Origin: Meghimatium bilineatum
Lineage: Eukaryota; Mollusca; Gastropoda; Stylommatophora; Philomycidae
NCBI GenBank assembly: GCA_034231615.1
Contig: CM067306.1
Coordinates: 44,088,094 to 44,152,093, forward strand
Length of the DNA stretch: 64,000 bases
Direction: 5' to 3'
Positions within the stretch are counted from its first letter, which is position 1; every line of letters begins with the position of its first letter. Below the pieces are notes generated by a model. The model was given only the letters and a program-made list of their open reading frames with translations, searched no databases and had not been told where the DNA came from. The position numbers and the translations under genes are program-made. Shown one piece after another: positions 47,654 through 59,450 of this stretch.

Positions 47654-50600
47654 TGGTGCGACGGAGTATGTGCATCAGAGCTGAAATTTTCATGAGTGTA
47701 GTCATTATTTCATGTGATTGCAAGGCTTAGTACGCAGAAAATGGCTGGCAATCATAAACGTCCTAAACGTGGTGGGGCGAAACGACAAGGTCATTGTGAT
47801 GGAGCCAGGCGTCACAGATCTAAAGTATTTGTATGTCTTTGAAATCGTTACGTGTGTTGTTCTGGAATGTCGCTAGTGTTGAAAGAAGACGCCCAGAAAT
47901 GGATAGATTAATCTACAGCGCAGATATTGTGGCTCTACAAGAATAGCATTTGGGAATGGGAAACCGGCTTTCACAGTTTCTACAATAGGCAACACTTTGG
48001 GCAAGTAATTCTTGTACGAGAGAGCTTTGATGTGATCGAGATAGATATGTCTGAATGGGATAATGATGACATTCAGCTGCAAGCTGTCAGGATACAAAAC
48101 ACCCAGCACCCTTTTGTGCTTGTCAATGTGTATGCATGCAACGCCAGCATAAATGTGCATGACTGGAAATCTCTAGGTGAGAAAGTAAAGGAAGAAACAG
48201 ATGTCATTTTCTATGGGGATTTTAATGCCAAAGGTAGATCTTGGGGTAATACTGCCTCTCAACAGGGAAGAGATCTCGAGGAGGCTCTGATTGATGTGAA
48301 TTTAGTATGCATTAATGACCGGTGCATGACAAGGTTGGCTGCTAGGGATGGCGACGATACAGGTCGAACGACTCAATGAAGCATATAACAATCTCCAATT
48401 TCCAAAGCACAGACTAGGTATGGCAGAAAACAGATGAGAATAAGAGTGTAGCACTGCTGGCTCATTACAAGGCACAAATCGGTCAGAGGAACGTAGGAAA
48501 TTACAATTAAATCATGAAAACAGTCACAGACATGTGCAATAAGCAAGTTATCGAAAGCGATACTGCAATTACTCTTGAAGACATTACAGTTGCACTGAAA
48601 AGATCAAGAGACACAGCGCCAGGATCTGATGGCATTAGATATGGCATCTCAGAGGCAGGTCAGATGAGGACCTTAAGGAGCTGGCAGTGTTGTTTAACAA
48701 GAGCCTAGCGACTGGCACAGTGGAGAAAGACTGGTTGCATAGTTATTTAATCCCACTACCCAAGCCTGGCAAGTGTCATGCGATGATACAGGGTTTCAGT
48801 TCAGACTCATAACCATGCAGAATACGATCGGCAAGTTGTTAGAAAAGAATGTTGCATAGAAATTGTCCCTGCATCTAGAGAGGAATAACAGCCTGCCCTC
48901 AACTTTGGGAGGCTATCGTCCAGGTAAGCAGACTGTGGATGTCTTCAAAGTTTTGATGAACGAATGGGGACATGCGCTGCTGCAATAGACCTGGAAGATA
49001 CTTATAACATAAGTTCCCTTGGATTTCTTAATGACCATAATGCTGCAACTCCAAGTTAGTCCTTTCATTGTCAGGTGGATTATCTCTGCACTTTTTCAGA
49101 GACAGGTTGTACTTAAGTGTGGGAGTTGGTCGTCGGCACCAACAGTCATAAACCCGGGACTACCACATGGGTCACCTCTGTCCCCAGTATTATTTAATGT
49201 GTATACAGTTCAAATTACAAGCTGTCAGATTGCAGAACCAGGTAGAACTATGTCATATGCTGATGACATCTTGGTATAAAGGCAGGACAGAGATAGAAAA
49301 GCGATCGCCAGGAATTTGCAGAGGGAGCTTGATTGTATAGGGGATTGGTGCAGTAATTCTGGAGCTCTTGTTAATCCATCAAAGGCATCGATAACATGGT
49401 TTTCACTAAATAATCATATAGTAAACACACCCACACAATCAGTTACTTTGAGAGGGGATGTCCTTGAGAGAACCAGCACAATGAAATACTTAGGGGTTAT
49501 GTTGGACCACAGTCTAAGTTTCAAAGATCATGTTGACCACATCATTGTAAAGGCTTATAAAGGTCTTGCTGCGATGAAGATTATGGCTGCTGCTCAATGT
49601 GAACAGAGGCTGCTATTTTTGCTGTATCAGGGATTGGTGGTGGCAGAGGTAGAGTACGCACTGGCAATTCTAAAACTGAGTCAGACTCAAACAGAAAGAT
49701 TGGATAAAATCCAGAATGAGGCAATGCGTGTCATTTTGGGGTGTACGAGAGATACGTCGGCATGAGCTATGTGATACTTACTGGATTGCCCAACTGCAGA
49801 GCAAAGAATACAAACCTGCAGGGCACGGGAATACCTACAAATCACCGCTGATAAAGAACATCCTCTACACTCTGAAATTCTCAAAGTAAAAGGCAGTCAA
49901 CTTAAGAGAGGAAAGTCATGGATGGGGCGTGCAGAGGATATTACACAGAGTGTGTGCAGATTGGAGGATGTGCTACCAGGTGTAGAATGGAGTCATGTGC
50001 CATTAGATTGTCCGACATCCTTCAAAGTAATAATAACACTCCGTAGAGAATGCAGGGAATGGTGTCCAACAGTGGTGGAGTCAGAGGTACTCGCTCTAAT
50101 CCGTGAAAATTCCAGGGAAGGTGATATGGGTCGGTTGAGAGACACATCAGAAGTGCCTGGGCCTTCACGGTACAAAGGTGGGGGGAAACCATCAGAGAGG
50201 AAAGTGGTGCTTTCGCTCAGATGACAAGCAGCATGACAATGGAGGTTTTGGCAGTAACCAAAGCTTTGCAATGGGTCTGCTTGCAGACTATCAGCAAGCA
50301 TGCCTTCATACTCAGTGACTCGATTAGCTTGATTGTGAAAGTTCAGGCAAGATACATTCAGGAACAGTGGCTGGATGCAGTGAAGAATTCCTGTTTGCAT
50401 AAAGTGACTTTCATTTTTGTGCCGGGACATGCGGAAGTCCGGGGTAATTAGAGAGCAGATAGGTTGGTCGCACACGCTGCTACTACGACTGTTGGTGGAA
50501 CGATGGATCGAGCAGACATTTTGAACGCCCTACGGGAAAATGCACGAGCAAATGACTGTATAAGTGATGATGACTCTTGTTCCATGACTAGAATAAACGA

Positions 50601-50797
50601 ATTTGGTTTGAAATGTGGTGTCACTAGAACGGAGCGGTTTCATGGGCAAGAAAGAATGATGGTCAATCAACTGTGTACTGGGACCGTCAGTCAACATGTA
50701 ATGGCGGCTACACTCAAGGAGAGATCTGAGCACCTATGGACTTGTCCAGAGTGTAGTGACGATGATCCAACGACTAACTAACTAACTAACTAACTGC
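47654..50797 (+). pseudogene. Family A (I-like) LINE copy A5, near full length
   Basis: The best uninterrupted copy. In order: basic start 'HKRPKRGGAKRQGH'-like (47755-47800), 'VLFWNVASVERRRPEMDRLI' (47858-47915), endonuclease 'DVIFYGDFNAKGRSWG' (48205-48247), then a deletion after 'AARDGDD' that removes the endonuclease end. RT: 'APGSDGIRYG' (48620), 'NTIGKLLEKN', 'LGGYRPGK' (48907), 'PGLPHGSPLSPVLFNVYT' (49150-49204), 'MSYADDILV' (49252-49276), 'MKYLGVMLDHSLSF', 'TERLDKIQNEAMRVILGCTR'. RNase H: 'TMEVLAVTKAL', 'ILSDSISLIVKVQ', 'VPGHAEVRGN' then a stop. C-terminus 'ERSEHLWTCPECSDDDPTTN' and (ACTA)n tail. About eight stops or shifts. No separate ORF1 is visible. Confidence 0.9.
50772..50796. 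repeat. (ACTA)n tail of A5
   Basis: Six tandem units right after the family A C-terminus, as in A4. The neighbouring sequence at once becomes family F on the opposite strand. Confidence 0.9.
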
Positions 50798-50799
50798 TA

Positions 50800-52070
50800 T
50801 TGTCACATCTTTGATGTCCTGCGTCCATCTTCTTCTTGGTCTGCCTCATGTTCGTCTCCTTGGCATGGTCCCTTAAATTATGTTTTTCTCTAGGCCGTTG
50901 GTGTTTGATATGGCCAAAATATTGTCGTTTTCTGGAAAGAATCATGCTTTTTAGCCAGTTTTATTTTACATTCATTTCTTTCAGGATGTCTTAATTGGTA
51001 ATCTTTTCACTCCATGGTATTCTGAGGATTTTTCTGTAACATTTTGTTTCAAATGCTGCTATTTTATTTTTCACTTTGTTGGTGATTGTCCAGGATTCAC
51101 ACCCATATATTGTCACTGGGAATATGCAAGCTCTTAGGAATGTTAGTTTTGTTGTTTTGCAGCAGCTCAGCCATATGTTTTTCATTTCTATCAGCTTTTT
51201 TGACCTGATAGTCAACCTCCTTCTAACTTCTTCATAACAAACACCATTACCATTAATACAGAACCAAGGTATTCAAAACTGGTGACTTTCTAATTCGCTG
51301 TTGTTGATACTGATTGAGAACTTGCTATTCGTTTTCTCATTTGTCATAATCTTGGTCTTGTTTCCATTCAGAAATAGGTTTGTTTTTCACTATGCTCTTT
51401 AATGGAGTTTATGATGTTTTGGAGACCTGTTTGATTGCGTGCCAATAATGTTGTATCATCATCATACCTTAGTTCTGGTATCTCGTGATCTCCGATGTTG
51501 ATTGTGTTGAAGTTATTTCTCTGTTGGTCATTTCTTAAATTCCTCATTATGTTCTCTGCATAAATGTTGAAGAGATATAGTGATAGGATACATCCTTGTC
51601 TGACTCTTTATTTCACACAGAACCAATCAGATGTTTCACTATTTACTCTCACAACTGCTTGCTGGTCTCGATATAATGTTTTTATGAGGTGGATTGGGAG
51701 TAGTGGGAAACCTATGTCCTTCATGTTCTTCCAAAGTTATTTATGTTATACACAATTGATTCTTTGGTGTAGCCAATAAAACATGTGTAGATGTCGACAT
51801 TACTCTTTGCATTTCTCTATGATGTTCCGCATAATGAAAATATGGTCTCTGGTGTCTTTGCCCTGTCTGAAACCTGCCTGTGCTTCATTTACTCTTCTTC
51901 CAGCTTATGTAGTCCTTTCATGATGATATCAAGTATTATTTTTCTGGCGTGACTGATCAGTGCAATGGTTCTGTAGTTGGTGCATAGTATTAGATTCCTC
52001 TTCTTCGATAGCAGTATGTAGATTGATCGTGTCCATTCTATCTATACGCTGTATCCCTTGTTTGCCTTGT
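50800..52070 (-). pseudogene. RTE-like family F LINE copy F2, RT to C-terminus
   Basis: On the minus strand: 'NLILCTNYRTIALISHARKI' (52000-51940), 'IYTCFIGYTKES' (51795-51760), a YDDDTTLLARNQTGLQN-like palm (51475-51420), 'TFLRACIFPVTIYGCESWTI' (51140-51080), 'AAFETKCYRKILRIPW' (51062-51015) and, after shifts, 'RQYFGHIKHQR' and a 'RGRPRRRWTQDIKD' equivalent (50830). Many stops. The 3-prime end abuts the A5 tail. Confidence 0.8.
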
Positions 52071-52072
52071 AA

Positions 52073-54360
52073 CGTCAGGGGTAGAAGAGTTCTCTGGAGA
52101 TGGCCTTCCTGTGTGTTGTTTGTATGCTTTCTCCTGTAGCTTCTTTGATTTCTGTAATCCATATTTTAAATGTTCTGCCCATGGCTTTATAGCCGTTATG
52201 TCTATGTGTCATGGCCATCTGTGGCGTGCTGTCTGTTGGAAAGTGTGTGAAAACCACTTGATCTGTTGTCTTTTGATATGTTCCAATACTGATATTGTTT
52301 TGGTTATCTGTCTGATGTTGTTTCTAATTCTATCTCTTAATGACACTCCGAGTAGTCCATTCCTTGGGCCAAACATCATTTTCCAGATCTTGGTGCAGAG
52401 TGTGTAAAAGATGGTGATTTCTCCTCCTGCCTGGATCATTTCTGCAGTTATATTATCACACCCTGGAGATATTCCTCTCTTCGTGTTTTTAATGGCCTGA
52501 CTTCATCTAAACCTGGTTCTGGTTCTATTTCACTTCTATTGTGGGTGTTATTTGTCAGCATTTTTGTGGATTTCCTCATACATTTCCTTACAGTATTCTT
52601 TCCAGGATATCTTTGTTTTCTGTCAATTTGTTACCATGTTTGTCTTGAATGATGTTTAGTGCTGGTTTGAAACCGCCTGTTATCTCTTTTTGAAAATATT
52701 ATGATTTCTTCCTTGTTTGTTTATCTCCTCTATTTTGCTGCACATCTCCAGTAAATATTTGCTTTTGTCATGTCTTGTTTTCTTCCTTATTTTCTTGGTA
52801 ATTTGTATTTGCTGTGCTTTGCAGTGCAATTCATTGTTTTCATTTGCTTCATTCCTCAATTAGTTTGAGAGTTTCATCTGAGATGTAACCATTTTTCTTG
52901 GTAACTTTTCTGGGTATATAATTTTGTGCTGTATAAAAAAGAATATCTCTTGCATAGATGGCTAATTCATTAGGTGTTAATTCTTCCTGTACAGCCAGAG
53001 TATTTCAAATTTGTTGTGAGCTTTGATGCTATATTCTGCTGGTGTGTTGCTGGTGTCTAAGCAGATGGGTCTAGCCCTTTTATAACCTTTTTAAGCTTTA
53101 TTTTTACATCCGCCATGAGATCAAAGTAGGTGGGTTTAACCCTTTTATAACCTTTTTAAACTTTATTTTTACATCTGCCATGAAAAGTTTGTGGTCTGTG
53201 TCACAGTCTTAAGGATCTAGGCGCATAGAATGCTTGATGGCCATCTGTGTTGGATTAAGATGTAATCTATTTAATTTTTTGTCTTGCCATCTGGTGATGT
53301 CCATGTGAACAGTTGTCTAGGGTGTTGTTAGAATAGTGTTCATGATTGCCAAGTTGTTCTCTATGCAAAAATCTACTAGTCATTCTCCTCTTTCATTCCT
53401 TTGGTCAATAGCAAAAGGCCCTACTGCATGTCTTTCCCCCATGCGCTTCGTGGTCCAACATTGCATTTAAATCCCTCATTATTATTTTAATGTCTTGCTT
53501 CAGTGTTTCATCTATTATCTCTTGTAGATCGTCATAAGTGTGTCTATTTCTTTTGTCTTCTGCAGCTGATGTTGGTGCATATGTTTGGATGATGGTGGTA
53601 TTTTTAGATCTTCTGTTTAGTCTTCTTGTCATTATGCAATCGTTGATTGCGTTGTATCCCAAAAGTGTTCTGGTGATATCTTTTGACAGTAATATAACGA
53701 CTCCGCTAAGTCCACTTTTATCTTTGCCTGAATATATGAACATTCCACCAGTTATGGTTGTGAAAGTGTTCGTCCAACTCATCTATGTTCACACATCCCT
53801 GAAATGTCTATGTCTAATCATCTCATTTTACTTTCTACAGTATACTGTTTTCCCTGGTACATGCTGTTGATGTTCCATGTAGCAATTCTAATTCTTTTCT
53901 TACGAGTGGATTACAGGACTTTCCACAGTATCACAGTCAGGCTTTTGGCCGTCATCACGTATATTCGCACCGTTTCTGTCATCCTCCTATTCCCCAGTTT
54001 GTGTGTTTCATCTGCCTGGACTGAGGGCCACACCATCAGATCTTTGAGTTTCTTTGATGTAGGCTTGCATGATTTCTTGGCAGTTACATTCAGTAGTTTG
54101 CCATTGCTTTTTGAATGGTTCTGGCTGCTTACCAATTTACCCCTGGTGCGCCCTTGGTCCAATACCAAGCCTTTCAGGTCGCCACTTTTGAATCCGTTGT
54201 CGGACAATTCGATTCTCCGCAGGCAGCCCTGTGTACTCATGGAGGGGAACATCCTCCTTAAGAGAAGCTCTACGTAGTTTAGCCAGCCAGTCAAAGCCGT
54301 TGTCCGGGGGGAGGGTGGCACTGCCGTACACTCGCAGACACAAGGAGTGATACATGAGCT
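52073..54360 (-). pseudogene. RTE-like family C LINE, 5-prime leader to C-terminus with internal deletion
   Basis: Minus strand. The leader (54360-53900) matches 26330-25300. Coding starts near 53890 with 'IRIATWNINSM', then the endonuclease 'DELDEHFHNHNWWNV'-like, 'VVILLSKDITRTLLGYNAIN' and 'TTIIQTYAPTSAAEDK' (53600-53550), 'DIKIIMRDLNAMLDHEAHGG' (53490-53430, normally GDLNAK). A decayed linker follows. At about 52440 a frame 'MIQAGGEITIFYTLCTKIW' (RT fingers) is joined directly to 'RDRIRNNIRQITKTISVLEH' and 'IKRQQIKWFSH' (C-terminus), so the RT core including YADD is deleted. The end CAGGGGTAGAAGAGTTCTCT matches the 59.4-kb copy. A 65-bp tandem duplication lies at 53066-53180. Confidence 0.82.
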
Positions 54361-54711
54361 GGATAAGAGTGGGGAACCAAATAGGATCCAGGCATTCCTC
54401 CGAATTGAAATATAAACTACAAGAAGAAAGAATTAATGCTTTTAAGATGTGAATATATGGAAGTAAACTGGAAGAACCCCGTCGAGGCCAACTCCTTGAC
54501 GTGGAGATGGGGCTTAGTCCAGAGGCTGGAAACTAAGATTGGTCGTGCCAACCAAATATCAAGCAGGGTCACAATCCTGCCCAAGCAAGCACAGATGCTG
54601 AAGTCAGAGATGCCAGGCCGAGAGGTGCACCAGCAACCATGGCATCATGCAAACCGAATAGTTGACATGTCTGCATGACAAAATTATAAAAATCGTCATG
54701 GTGCTCGCCCT

Positions 54712-56376
54712 GTGAAGTTCCCCCTGGCAGGAACAGTGCCGGATTCTGAACCTCGACAGAATCCACCCCCAGCTACTGGAGATCCCTTTAGTCTACCTCG
54801 TGGAGCCAGGAGGCAGAAGAGGAAAGCGACTGGCCAACCAGACAGGACGAAAACCCCTCTGAATATTATGCACTGGAATGCAGAGGGAGTTAGAAATAAA
54901 AAAACAGAACTCGAAAACACCTTGCACCAGAAAGAAATTAGTATTTGCTGCATAGAGGAAACCCACCTCAACAAAAAAATGACATTCAAATTACGAGGGT
55001 ACCAATGCTTTAGAGTAGACAGGAAAGATCGGAGGAAAGGCAGCATACTAACTCTGGTCAAGGATAACATCAACACCATAGAAAAGAAAACACAAGAGGA
55101 AAGCGCAGAATACCAGATGATTCATATAAAAGACAACTCACTTGAACTGGACATACTAAATTTCTACTGCCCAAATGACATCCCACTGAGCATGACCAGT
55201 ATTAACATCCCGAACAAACACTTTCTGGCAGTGGGAGACTTTAACAGCCACTCCCAAAGCTGGGGATATAACAATTTAGACAGAAGGGGAGAAGAGATAG
55301 AAAGTTGGCAAGATGATAACAACCTAGTCCTCCTGAACAATCCACAGGATGCACCAACTTTCTACTCAAGAAGATGGCATAGCACCTCAACCCCAGACCT
55401 GGCATTCTCCACCTCAGAACTGGTTGGAATAATGGAAAGAACAATAGGCGAACAACTTGGTGGCAGTGATCACCGTCCAGTTATCATCAAAGTGAACAAA
55501 TCAACAATTACAAGACCAACTAAGCCAATATGGAACTACAAGAAAGCAAACTCGAACATATATAAACATAGAGCAAACCTACTTACAAAAGACATAAAAT
55601 TAACAGGCAGAGACATCAACACTAATATCATGGAGTTTAATAAAGGAATACTTCAGGCAGCTAAGGAGACAATACCAAGAGGAGCAAGGAAGAATTATGT
55701 ACCATATTGGACCATTACACTTCAAAAACTACAGGAAGAACTGACTGAAGCATGTAATATGGCAGAGAAACAACCATCACAACAGAACCACATCGCTCTA
55801 CAAAAAACCAAAGCAAAGTTCACTAAAGAAAAGATAGAAACACAGAGAAGAAGTTGGAGGGAAAAAACTCAAAAATTAAATTTTGAAAAGGAAGGGAGAA
55901 AGCTGTGGAAACTAACCAAGCAAATTAATGATGATAGCAATACCCAGCGACAAAAAATTATGCTGGAAGATTCAGGTAAATTCCACTCTGGTAAACAAGC
56001 AGCAGACACGCTTGCAGAATCTTACAGAAAAGAAAGCACAATTACCATCAATACATGTAGACAACGAAGCATTCGTCAAGAAATGAATAATGGTAAGAAC
56101 AACACAAATTGCCCAGACGTCATGTCCAAATTATTCACAATAGAAGAACTAAAGGCATCTATAGGGAAACTAAAGGATAGAAAATCACCAGGACCGGACG
56201 GTGTCACCAATGAAATGCTTAGGAACCTAGGACAGGCAGCAATGTACAAATTATTGCAGATATACAACTATAGTTGGGAAACAGGCAATGTACCACAGTC
56301 ATGGAGAGAAGCGTTTATGTGTCCTATTATTAAAAAGGCAAGGACAAACAGAAGGCCGACAGTTATAGACCAATAA
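54712..56376 (+). pseudogene. L1 part 1: endonuclease, linker and start of RT
   Basis: 554 residues. The endonuclease spans about 50-262: 'LNIMHWNAEGV' (N56), 'CCIEETHL' (E82/E83), 'FLAVGDFNSHSQSWG' (D176, N178), 'STPDLAFS' (D229) and 'GGSDHRPVII' (D253, H254). All the usual active-site residues are present. A lysine-rich linker follows, then the first RT motif 'LKDRKSPGPDGVTNEML' near 490. The frame ends at a stop after a shift near 56335-56345; the continuation 'ADSYRPISLTSCVCKTLERM' lies in another frame and leads into part 2. The start at 54712 is the first ATG after the leader. Confidence 0.88.
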
Positions 56377-56411
56377 GTCTAACAAGTTGTGTCTGCAAGA
56401 CACTGGAAAGG

Positions 56412-57083
56412 ATGGTCAACAGAAGACTAAAATGGTACCTGGAATCAGAGAAGCTATTGGTGCCAGAACAAACTGGGTTTAGAGAGTGTAACAGCACAGA
56501 AGACCAAATAACATTCCTGTCCCAGATCATAGAAGATGCATTTCAAGAAAAGAAAAAAGTTTTCACTCTGTGGATAGATCTTCAAAAAGCTTTCGACAAG
56601 ATCTGGAAAGATGGACTGATAATAAAGTTGCAAAGAAACGGAATTGGGGGCAACATGAGCAAGTGGATCCATTCCTTCCTACACAATAGGAAAGCAAGAG
56701 TCACCATGGAAGGATACAACAGCAAAAAAGTTCTCCTAAAACACAGAGTTCCTCAATGCTCAGTATTGTCTCCAACTCTGTTTCTTGTCTTCATAAATGA
56801 TATAATTTGTGAATTGCCACAAGGTGTAAAAGCTGCAATATACGCTGATGACTTGGTGGTGTGGTGTGTAGAAAAACATCTAAAGATCGCCAACAAAAAA
56901 ATACAAAAGGCAGCAGACAACATAGCAGAATGGGCAGATAAATGGATGGTAAAGATAAATGCTGAAAAGTCTTCAACAACACTCTTCACACTCTCAAATA
57001 AGGACATAGCAGGAGAGATAAAACTCGGAAATGTACATATCCAAACAAGACAAGCCGGTGTACTTTGGCACTACGCTAGATAA
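56412..57083 (+). pseudogene. L1 part 2: RT catalytic core
   Basis: Frame continuing the RT: 'EQTGFRECNSTEDQITFLSQ' (about 19-38), 'VFTLWIDLQKAFDKIW' (first catalytic D, about 52), 'VTMEGYNSKKVLLKHRVPQC' then 'SVLSPTLFLVFINDI' (the usual PQGSVLSP has G changed to C), and 'KAAIYADDLVVWCVEK' (catalytic YADD, about 143). A second shift near 57020 ends it after 'GEIKLGNV'. The G-to-C change and shift suggest loss of function. Confidence 0.88.
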
Positions 57084-58257
57084 GAGACTGACATGGAGGC
57101 CTCATATTGAGAAAATAGAAGCAACGGCAAGAAAGAAACTTGCCATCCTGAGGAAATTGGCAGGAACAAACTGGGGAGCCAATGAGGCAACTTTGAAGAA
57201 GGTATATACTGGTGCAATTAGACCAGTACTAGAATATGGATCAACAGCATGGACTTCAGCAGCCAACTCCCATCTACAAGCCCTGAACAAGGTACAAAAT
57301 CAAGCACTTCGCCTTATCACAGGTGCCATGAAGACCTCTCCCATAAATGAAATGGAAAAAATTACAGGCATCACCCCCTTACCATACAGGCGAGACACTA
57401 AGACCATGGTACATGCAGAAAAGTACAAGAGCATGCCAGCACATCCAATGAGGACCAGACACAGTGACCTAGCCAGTGGAAGACTGAAGAGGAGCAGTTT
57501 TATACACCAATCCAAAAAACTAAACAGAAAATATAAGGATGAACTACCAGACATAACAAGAGAGATATCACCAACACTTTTTCCAGTTCCGTGGAAAAAA
57601 TACCCAAATCTCACTATCAGAACCGCCATAAACAACTACCACACTATGATAGAACTGAATAATCTTCAAAAGAAAACAATAGTATGCAACATGATTGAAG
57701 ATTTGTACCCCAGAGAAGCATGGATACAAGTATATACCGACGGATCAGCAACCAGAGCAGTAAAGAATGGAGGTGCTGGCGTGTTCATAAAATATCCAGA
57801 AAAGGAAAATGAATCCACATGTTCACCAACTGGAATATTCTGCTCCAACTACTCTGCAGAAGTACAGGCTTTAAACATTGCTGCAGAAATAATTCAAAAC
57901 ACAACAAGCCAATGCCAGCAGGTGTTATTTCTTACTGATGCTATGTCTGTCCTACAAGCCCTTGACAGCGATAAACTGCCAGACCTGAAGAAAGCCATGG
58001 GAGAAGTGAGCATCCAAAGAAGGGTAGTACTACAGTGGATACCATCCCACTGTGGCATACTAAGAAATGAAGAGGCAGACAGACTGGCAAAGGATGGAGC
58101 AACACAGGAACAAAAAGACCAAAAAATCACCTACCAAGAAAAGAAGACCCTCATCAAAGCCATCATGAAAGTTGACCACCCAAAAGATAATTACCACTAT
58201 CTTGACAGAGCAGAGCAGGTTATATCTTCTGTTTCAGAACAGGACACAACAGATTAA
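57031..58257 (+). pseudogene. L1 part 3: RT thumb/connector and RNase H
   Basis: 408 residues. Begins 'MYISKQDKPVYFGTTLDKRL' (primer grip region), connector 'RPVLEYGSTAW', 'LQALNKVQNQALRLITGAMK', 'RSSFIHQSKKLNRKYKDELP', then RNase H with 'IQVYTDGSATRAVKNGGAGV' (D, about 236), 'SNYSAEVQALNIAAE' (E), 'VLFLTDAMSVLQAL' (D) and 'WIPSHCGILRNEEADRLAKD' (D/H). All four RNase H acidic positions are present. It runs out at a stop after a shift near 58230. Confidence 0.88.
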
Positions 58258-58478
58258 ACAGCCACTTAAATAGACTAAGATTGGTCCCATCACCACTGTG
58301 CCTTTGTGGGCAGGCAGCACAGACAGCTGAGCATATCCTGCAAGACTGCAATACACTAAACCAGTTAAGGGAAGAACACTGGCCCACAGAGATGGATATC
58401 CACAGAAAGATGTATGGGAGCACTGAGGAGCTTTCAAATACAGCAGCATTTATTAAGAAAACAGGACTTGCTGTGTAG
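58258..58478 (+). pseudogene. L1 part 4: C-terminal Cys/His motif
   Basis: Continuation in another frame: 'RLNSHLNRLRLVPSPLCLCG', then 'AAQTAEHILQDCNTLNQLRE' and the end 'KKTGLAV' at a stop. The C-x-C-G..H..C arrangement is common at the C-terminus of RNase H-bearing LINEs. L2 has the same ending (HILQDCSKYETLRQTYW). Confidence 0.82.
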
Positions 58479-58515
58479 ACATGTCAAACTCCGAACGAGA
58501 AGAAGAAGAACAACT

Positions 58516-58862
58516 CGAAGAACATCATAGAAAAAAAATAAAGCAAACAATGAGGCTCTGACAACACTTCATATGAAAAAAACACTACCTGGGTATTAAA
58601 GGAAATCAAAATCAATCAAACAAAGTATTTTGGGCATATTAAAATGCATATTGAAAGAAGTCTAAATGAGTGACACCTTGTTGAAGACCTTTCTTGAAAG
58701 TAAAATTGAGGGGAGAAAGTAAGAGATAGACAAAGATACAAGTTGAAGGGAAGAAGTACAGGTAACAGTTTATCAGAGTGCATCACCAAGGAAAGAGGAT
58801 GTTGGAAATCCATTGTAGTCAACCTTTTTTTTGCAGAGATGACAATTGATGATGATGAAACA
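58516..58862 (+). mobile_element. RTE-like family E, 3-prime end fragment
   Basis: Broken coding 'NEALTTLHMKKTLPG', then 'KYFGHIKMHIERSLNE', 'HLVEDLS', followed by the E untranslated end with CAAAGATACAAGTTGAAGGG, GAAAGAGGATGTTGGAAATC and GATGACAATTGATGATGATG. More diverged than the 46.2-kb copy. It directly follows the L1 tail. Confidence 0.75.
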
Positions 58863-59267
58863 GTATAAAATCAAGAACAAAACAGAGATGCTTGTTAAAT
58901 AATTAAAATGTTCCCTGATGAATGAACATGAGTCTTGTCTTGTCTAGAAAGAACATGATGATATAAACAACTATATAGTGCTAATAACACTAATGTGCAG
59001 AAAGAGGTCAGAACATAGAGGATCCTCTAAATAAACATCTGAAAAAAAACATCACAGCAATCTACAATTTTTAGGCTCTGCATAAGACACTGAAAACCAT
59101 TTTAAAGAAAATAAAGAGAACTACTAGACATATCAATATAAGGTGATAAGTGCATGAAGCGTAACAACAACTGTACTAATGTAAAACACAGGTTTAAAAC
59201 CGTTCCATTTAGACACGATGGACTATCACAAAAACTAGAGGGTAATGATGTGCAAACAAGAAAACAT
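58863..59267. other. Unassigned AT-rich spacer
   Basis: No gene recognised. Confidence 0.4.
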
Positions 59268-59450
59268 ACAAATTACAATACACAAAACATTTTCAATGTT
59301 TAAACCAAAAGGTCTTTATCATCTAACTTCCATATTTCGGTTGGACACGTTTGTGTGTTGTGATCATTTCCATTCCATCGTCTTTTGATGTTTTGTGTGT
59401 ATCTTGATAAAGACCCTTTGGTTGAGACATTGAATATATTTTCTATCTAC
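59268..59450. mobile_element. Small PLE-like inverted terminal pair
   Basis: Left arm CAAAACATTTTCAATGTTTA followed by AACCAAAAGGTCTTTATCAT (59284-59323) mirrors the right arm with TCTTGATAAAGACCCTTTGG and TTGAGACATTGAATAT (59402-59437). The layout equals the inverted PLE-like pairs at 345-2300 and 5496-5989, though the sequence differs. No coding sequence. Boundaries are approximate. Confidence 0.5.

Larger units (their letters stand above)
54440..58515 (+). mobile_element. Family L LINE copy L1, nearly complete
   Basis: A 270-bp leader (54440-54711, less AT-rich than its surroundings) precedes a single long protein with endonuclease, RT, RNase H and a C-terminal Cys/His motif. The 3-prime end is CAAACTCCGAACGAGAAGAAG with a GAA repeat (58485-58512). 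No ORF1 (gag) is seen upstream. RNase H plus apurinic-type endonuclease places it with the I/Jockey-related LINEs; the exact clade is inferred. Only three frameshifts separate four long frames, so it is relatively young. Confidence 0.9.

Noticed and set aside
53911..54355. Overlapping minus-strand frames of 70-136 residues that look like a host gene
   Set aside because: The same DNA recurs at 25300-26330 with the frames broken; it is the leader of LINE family C.
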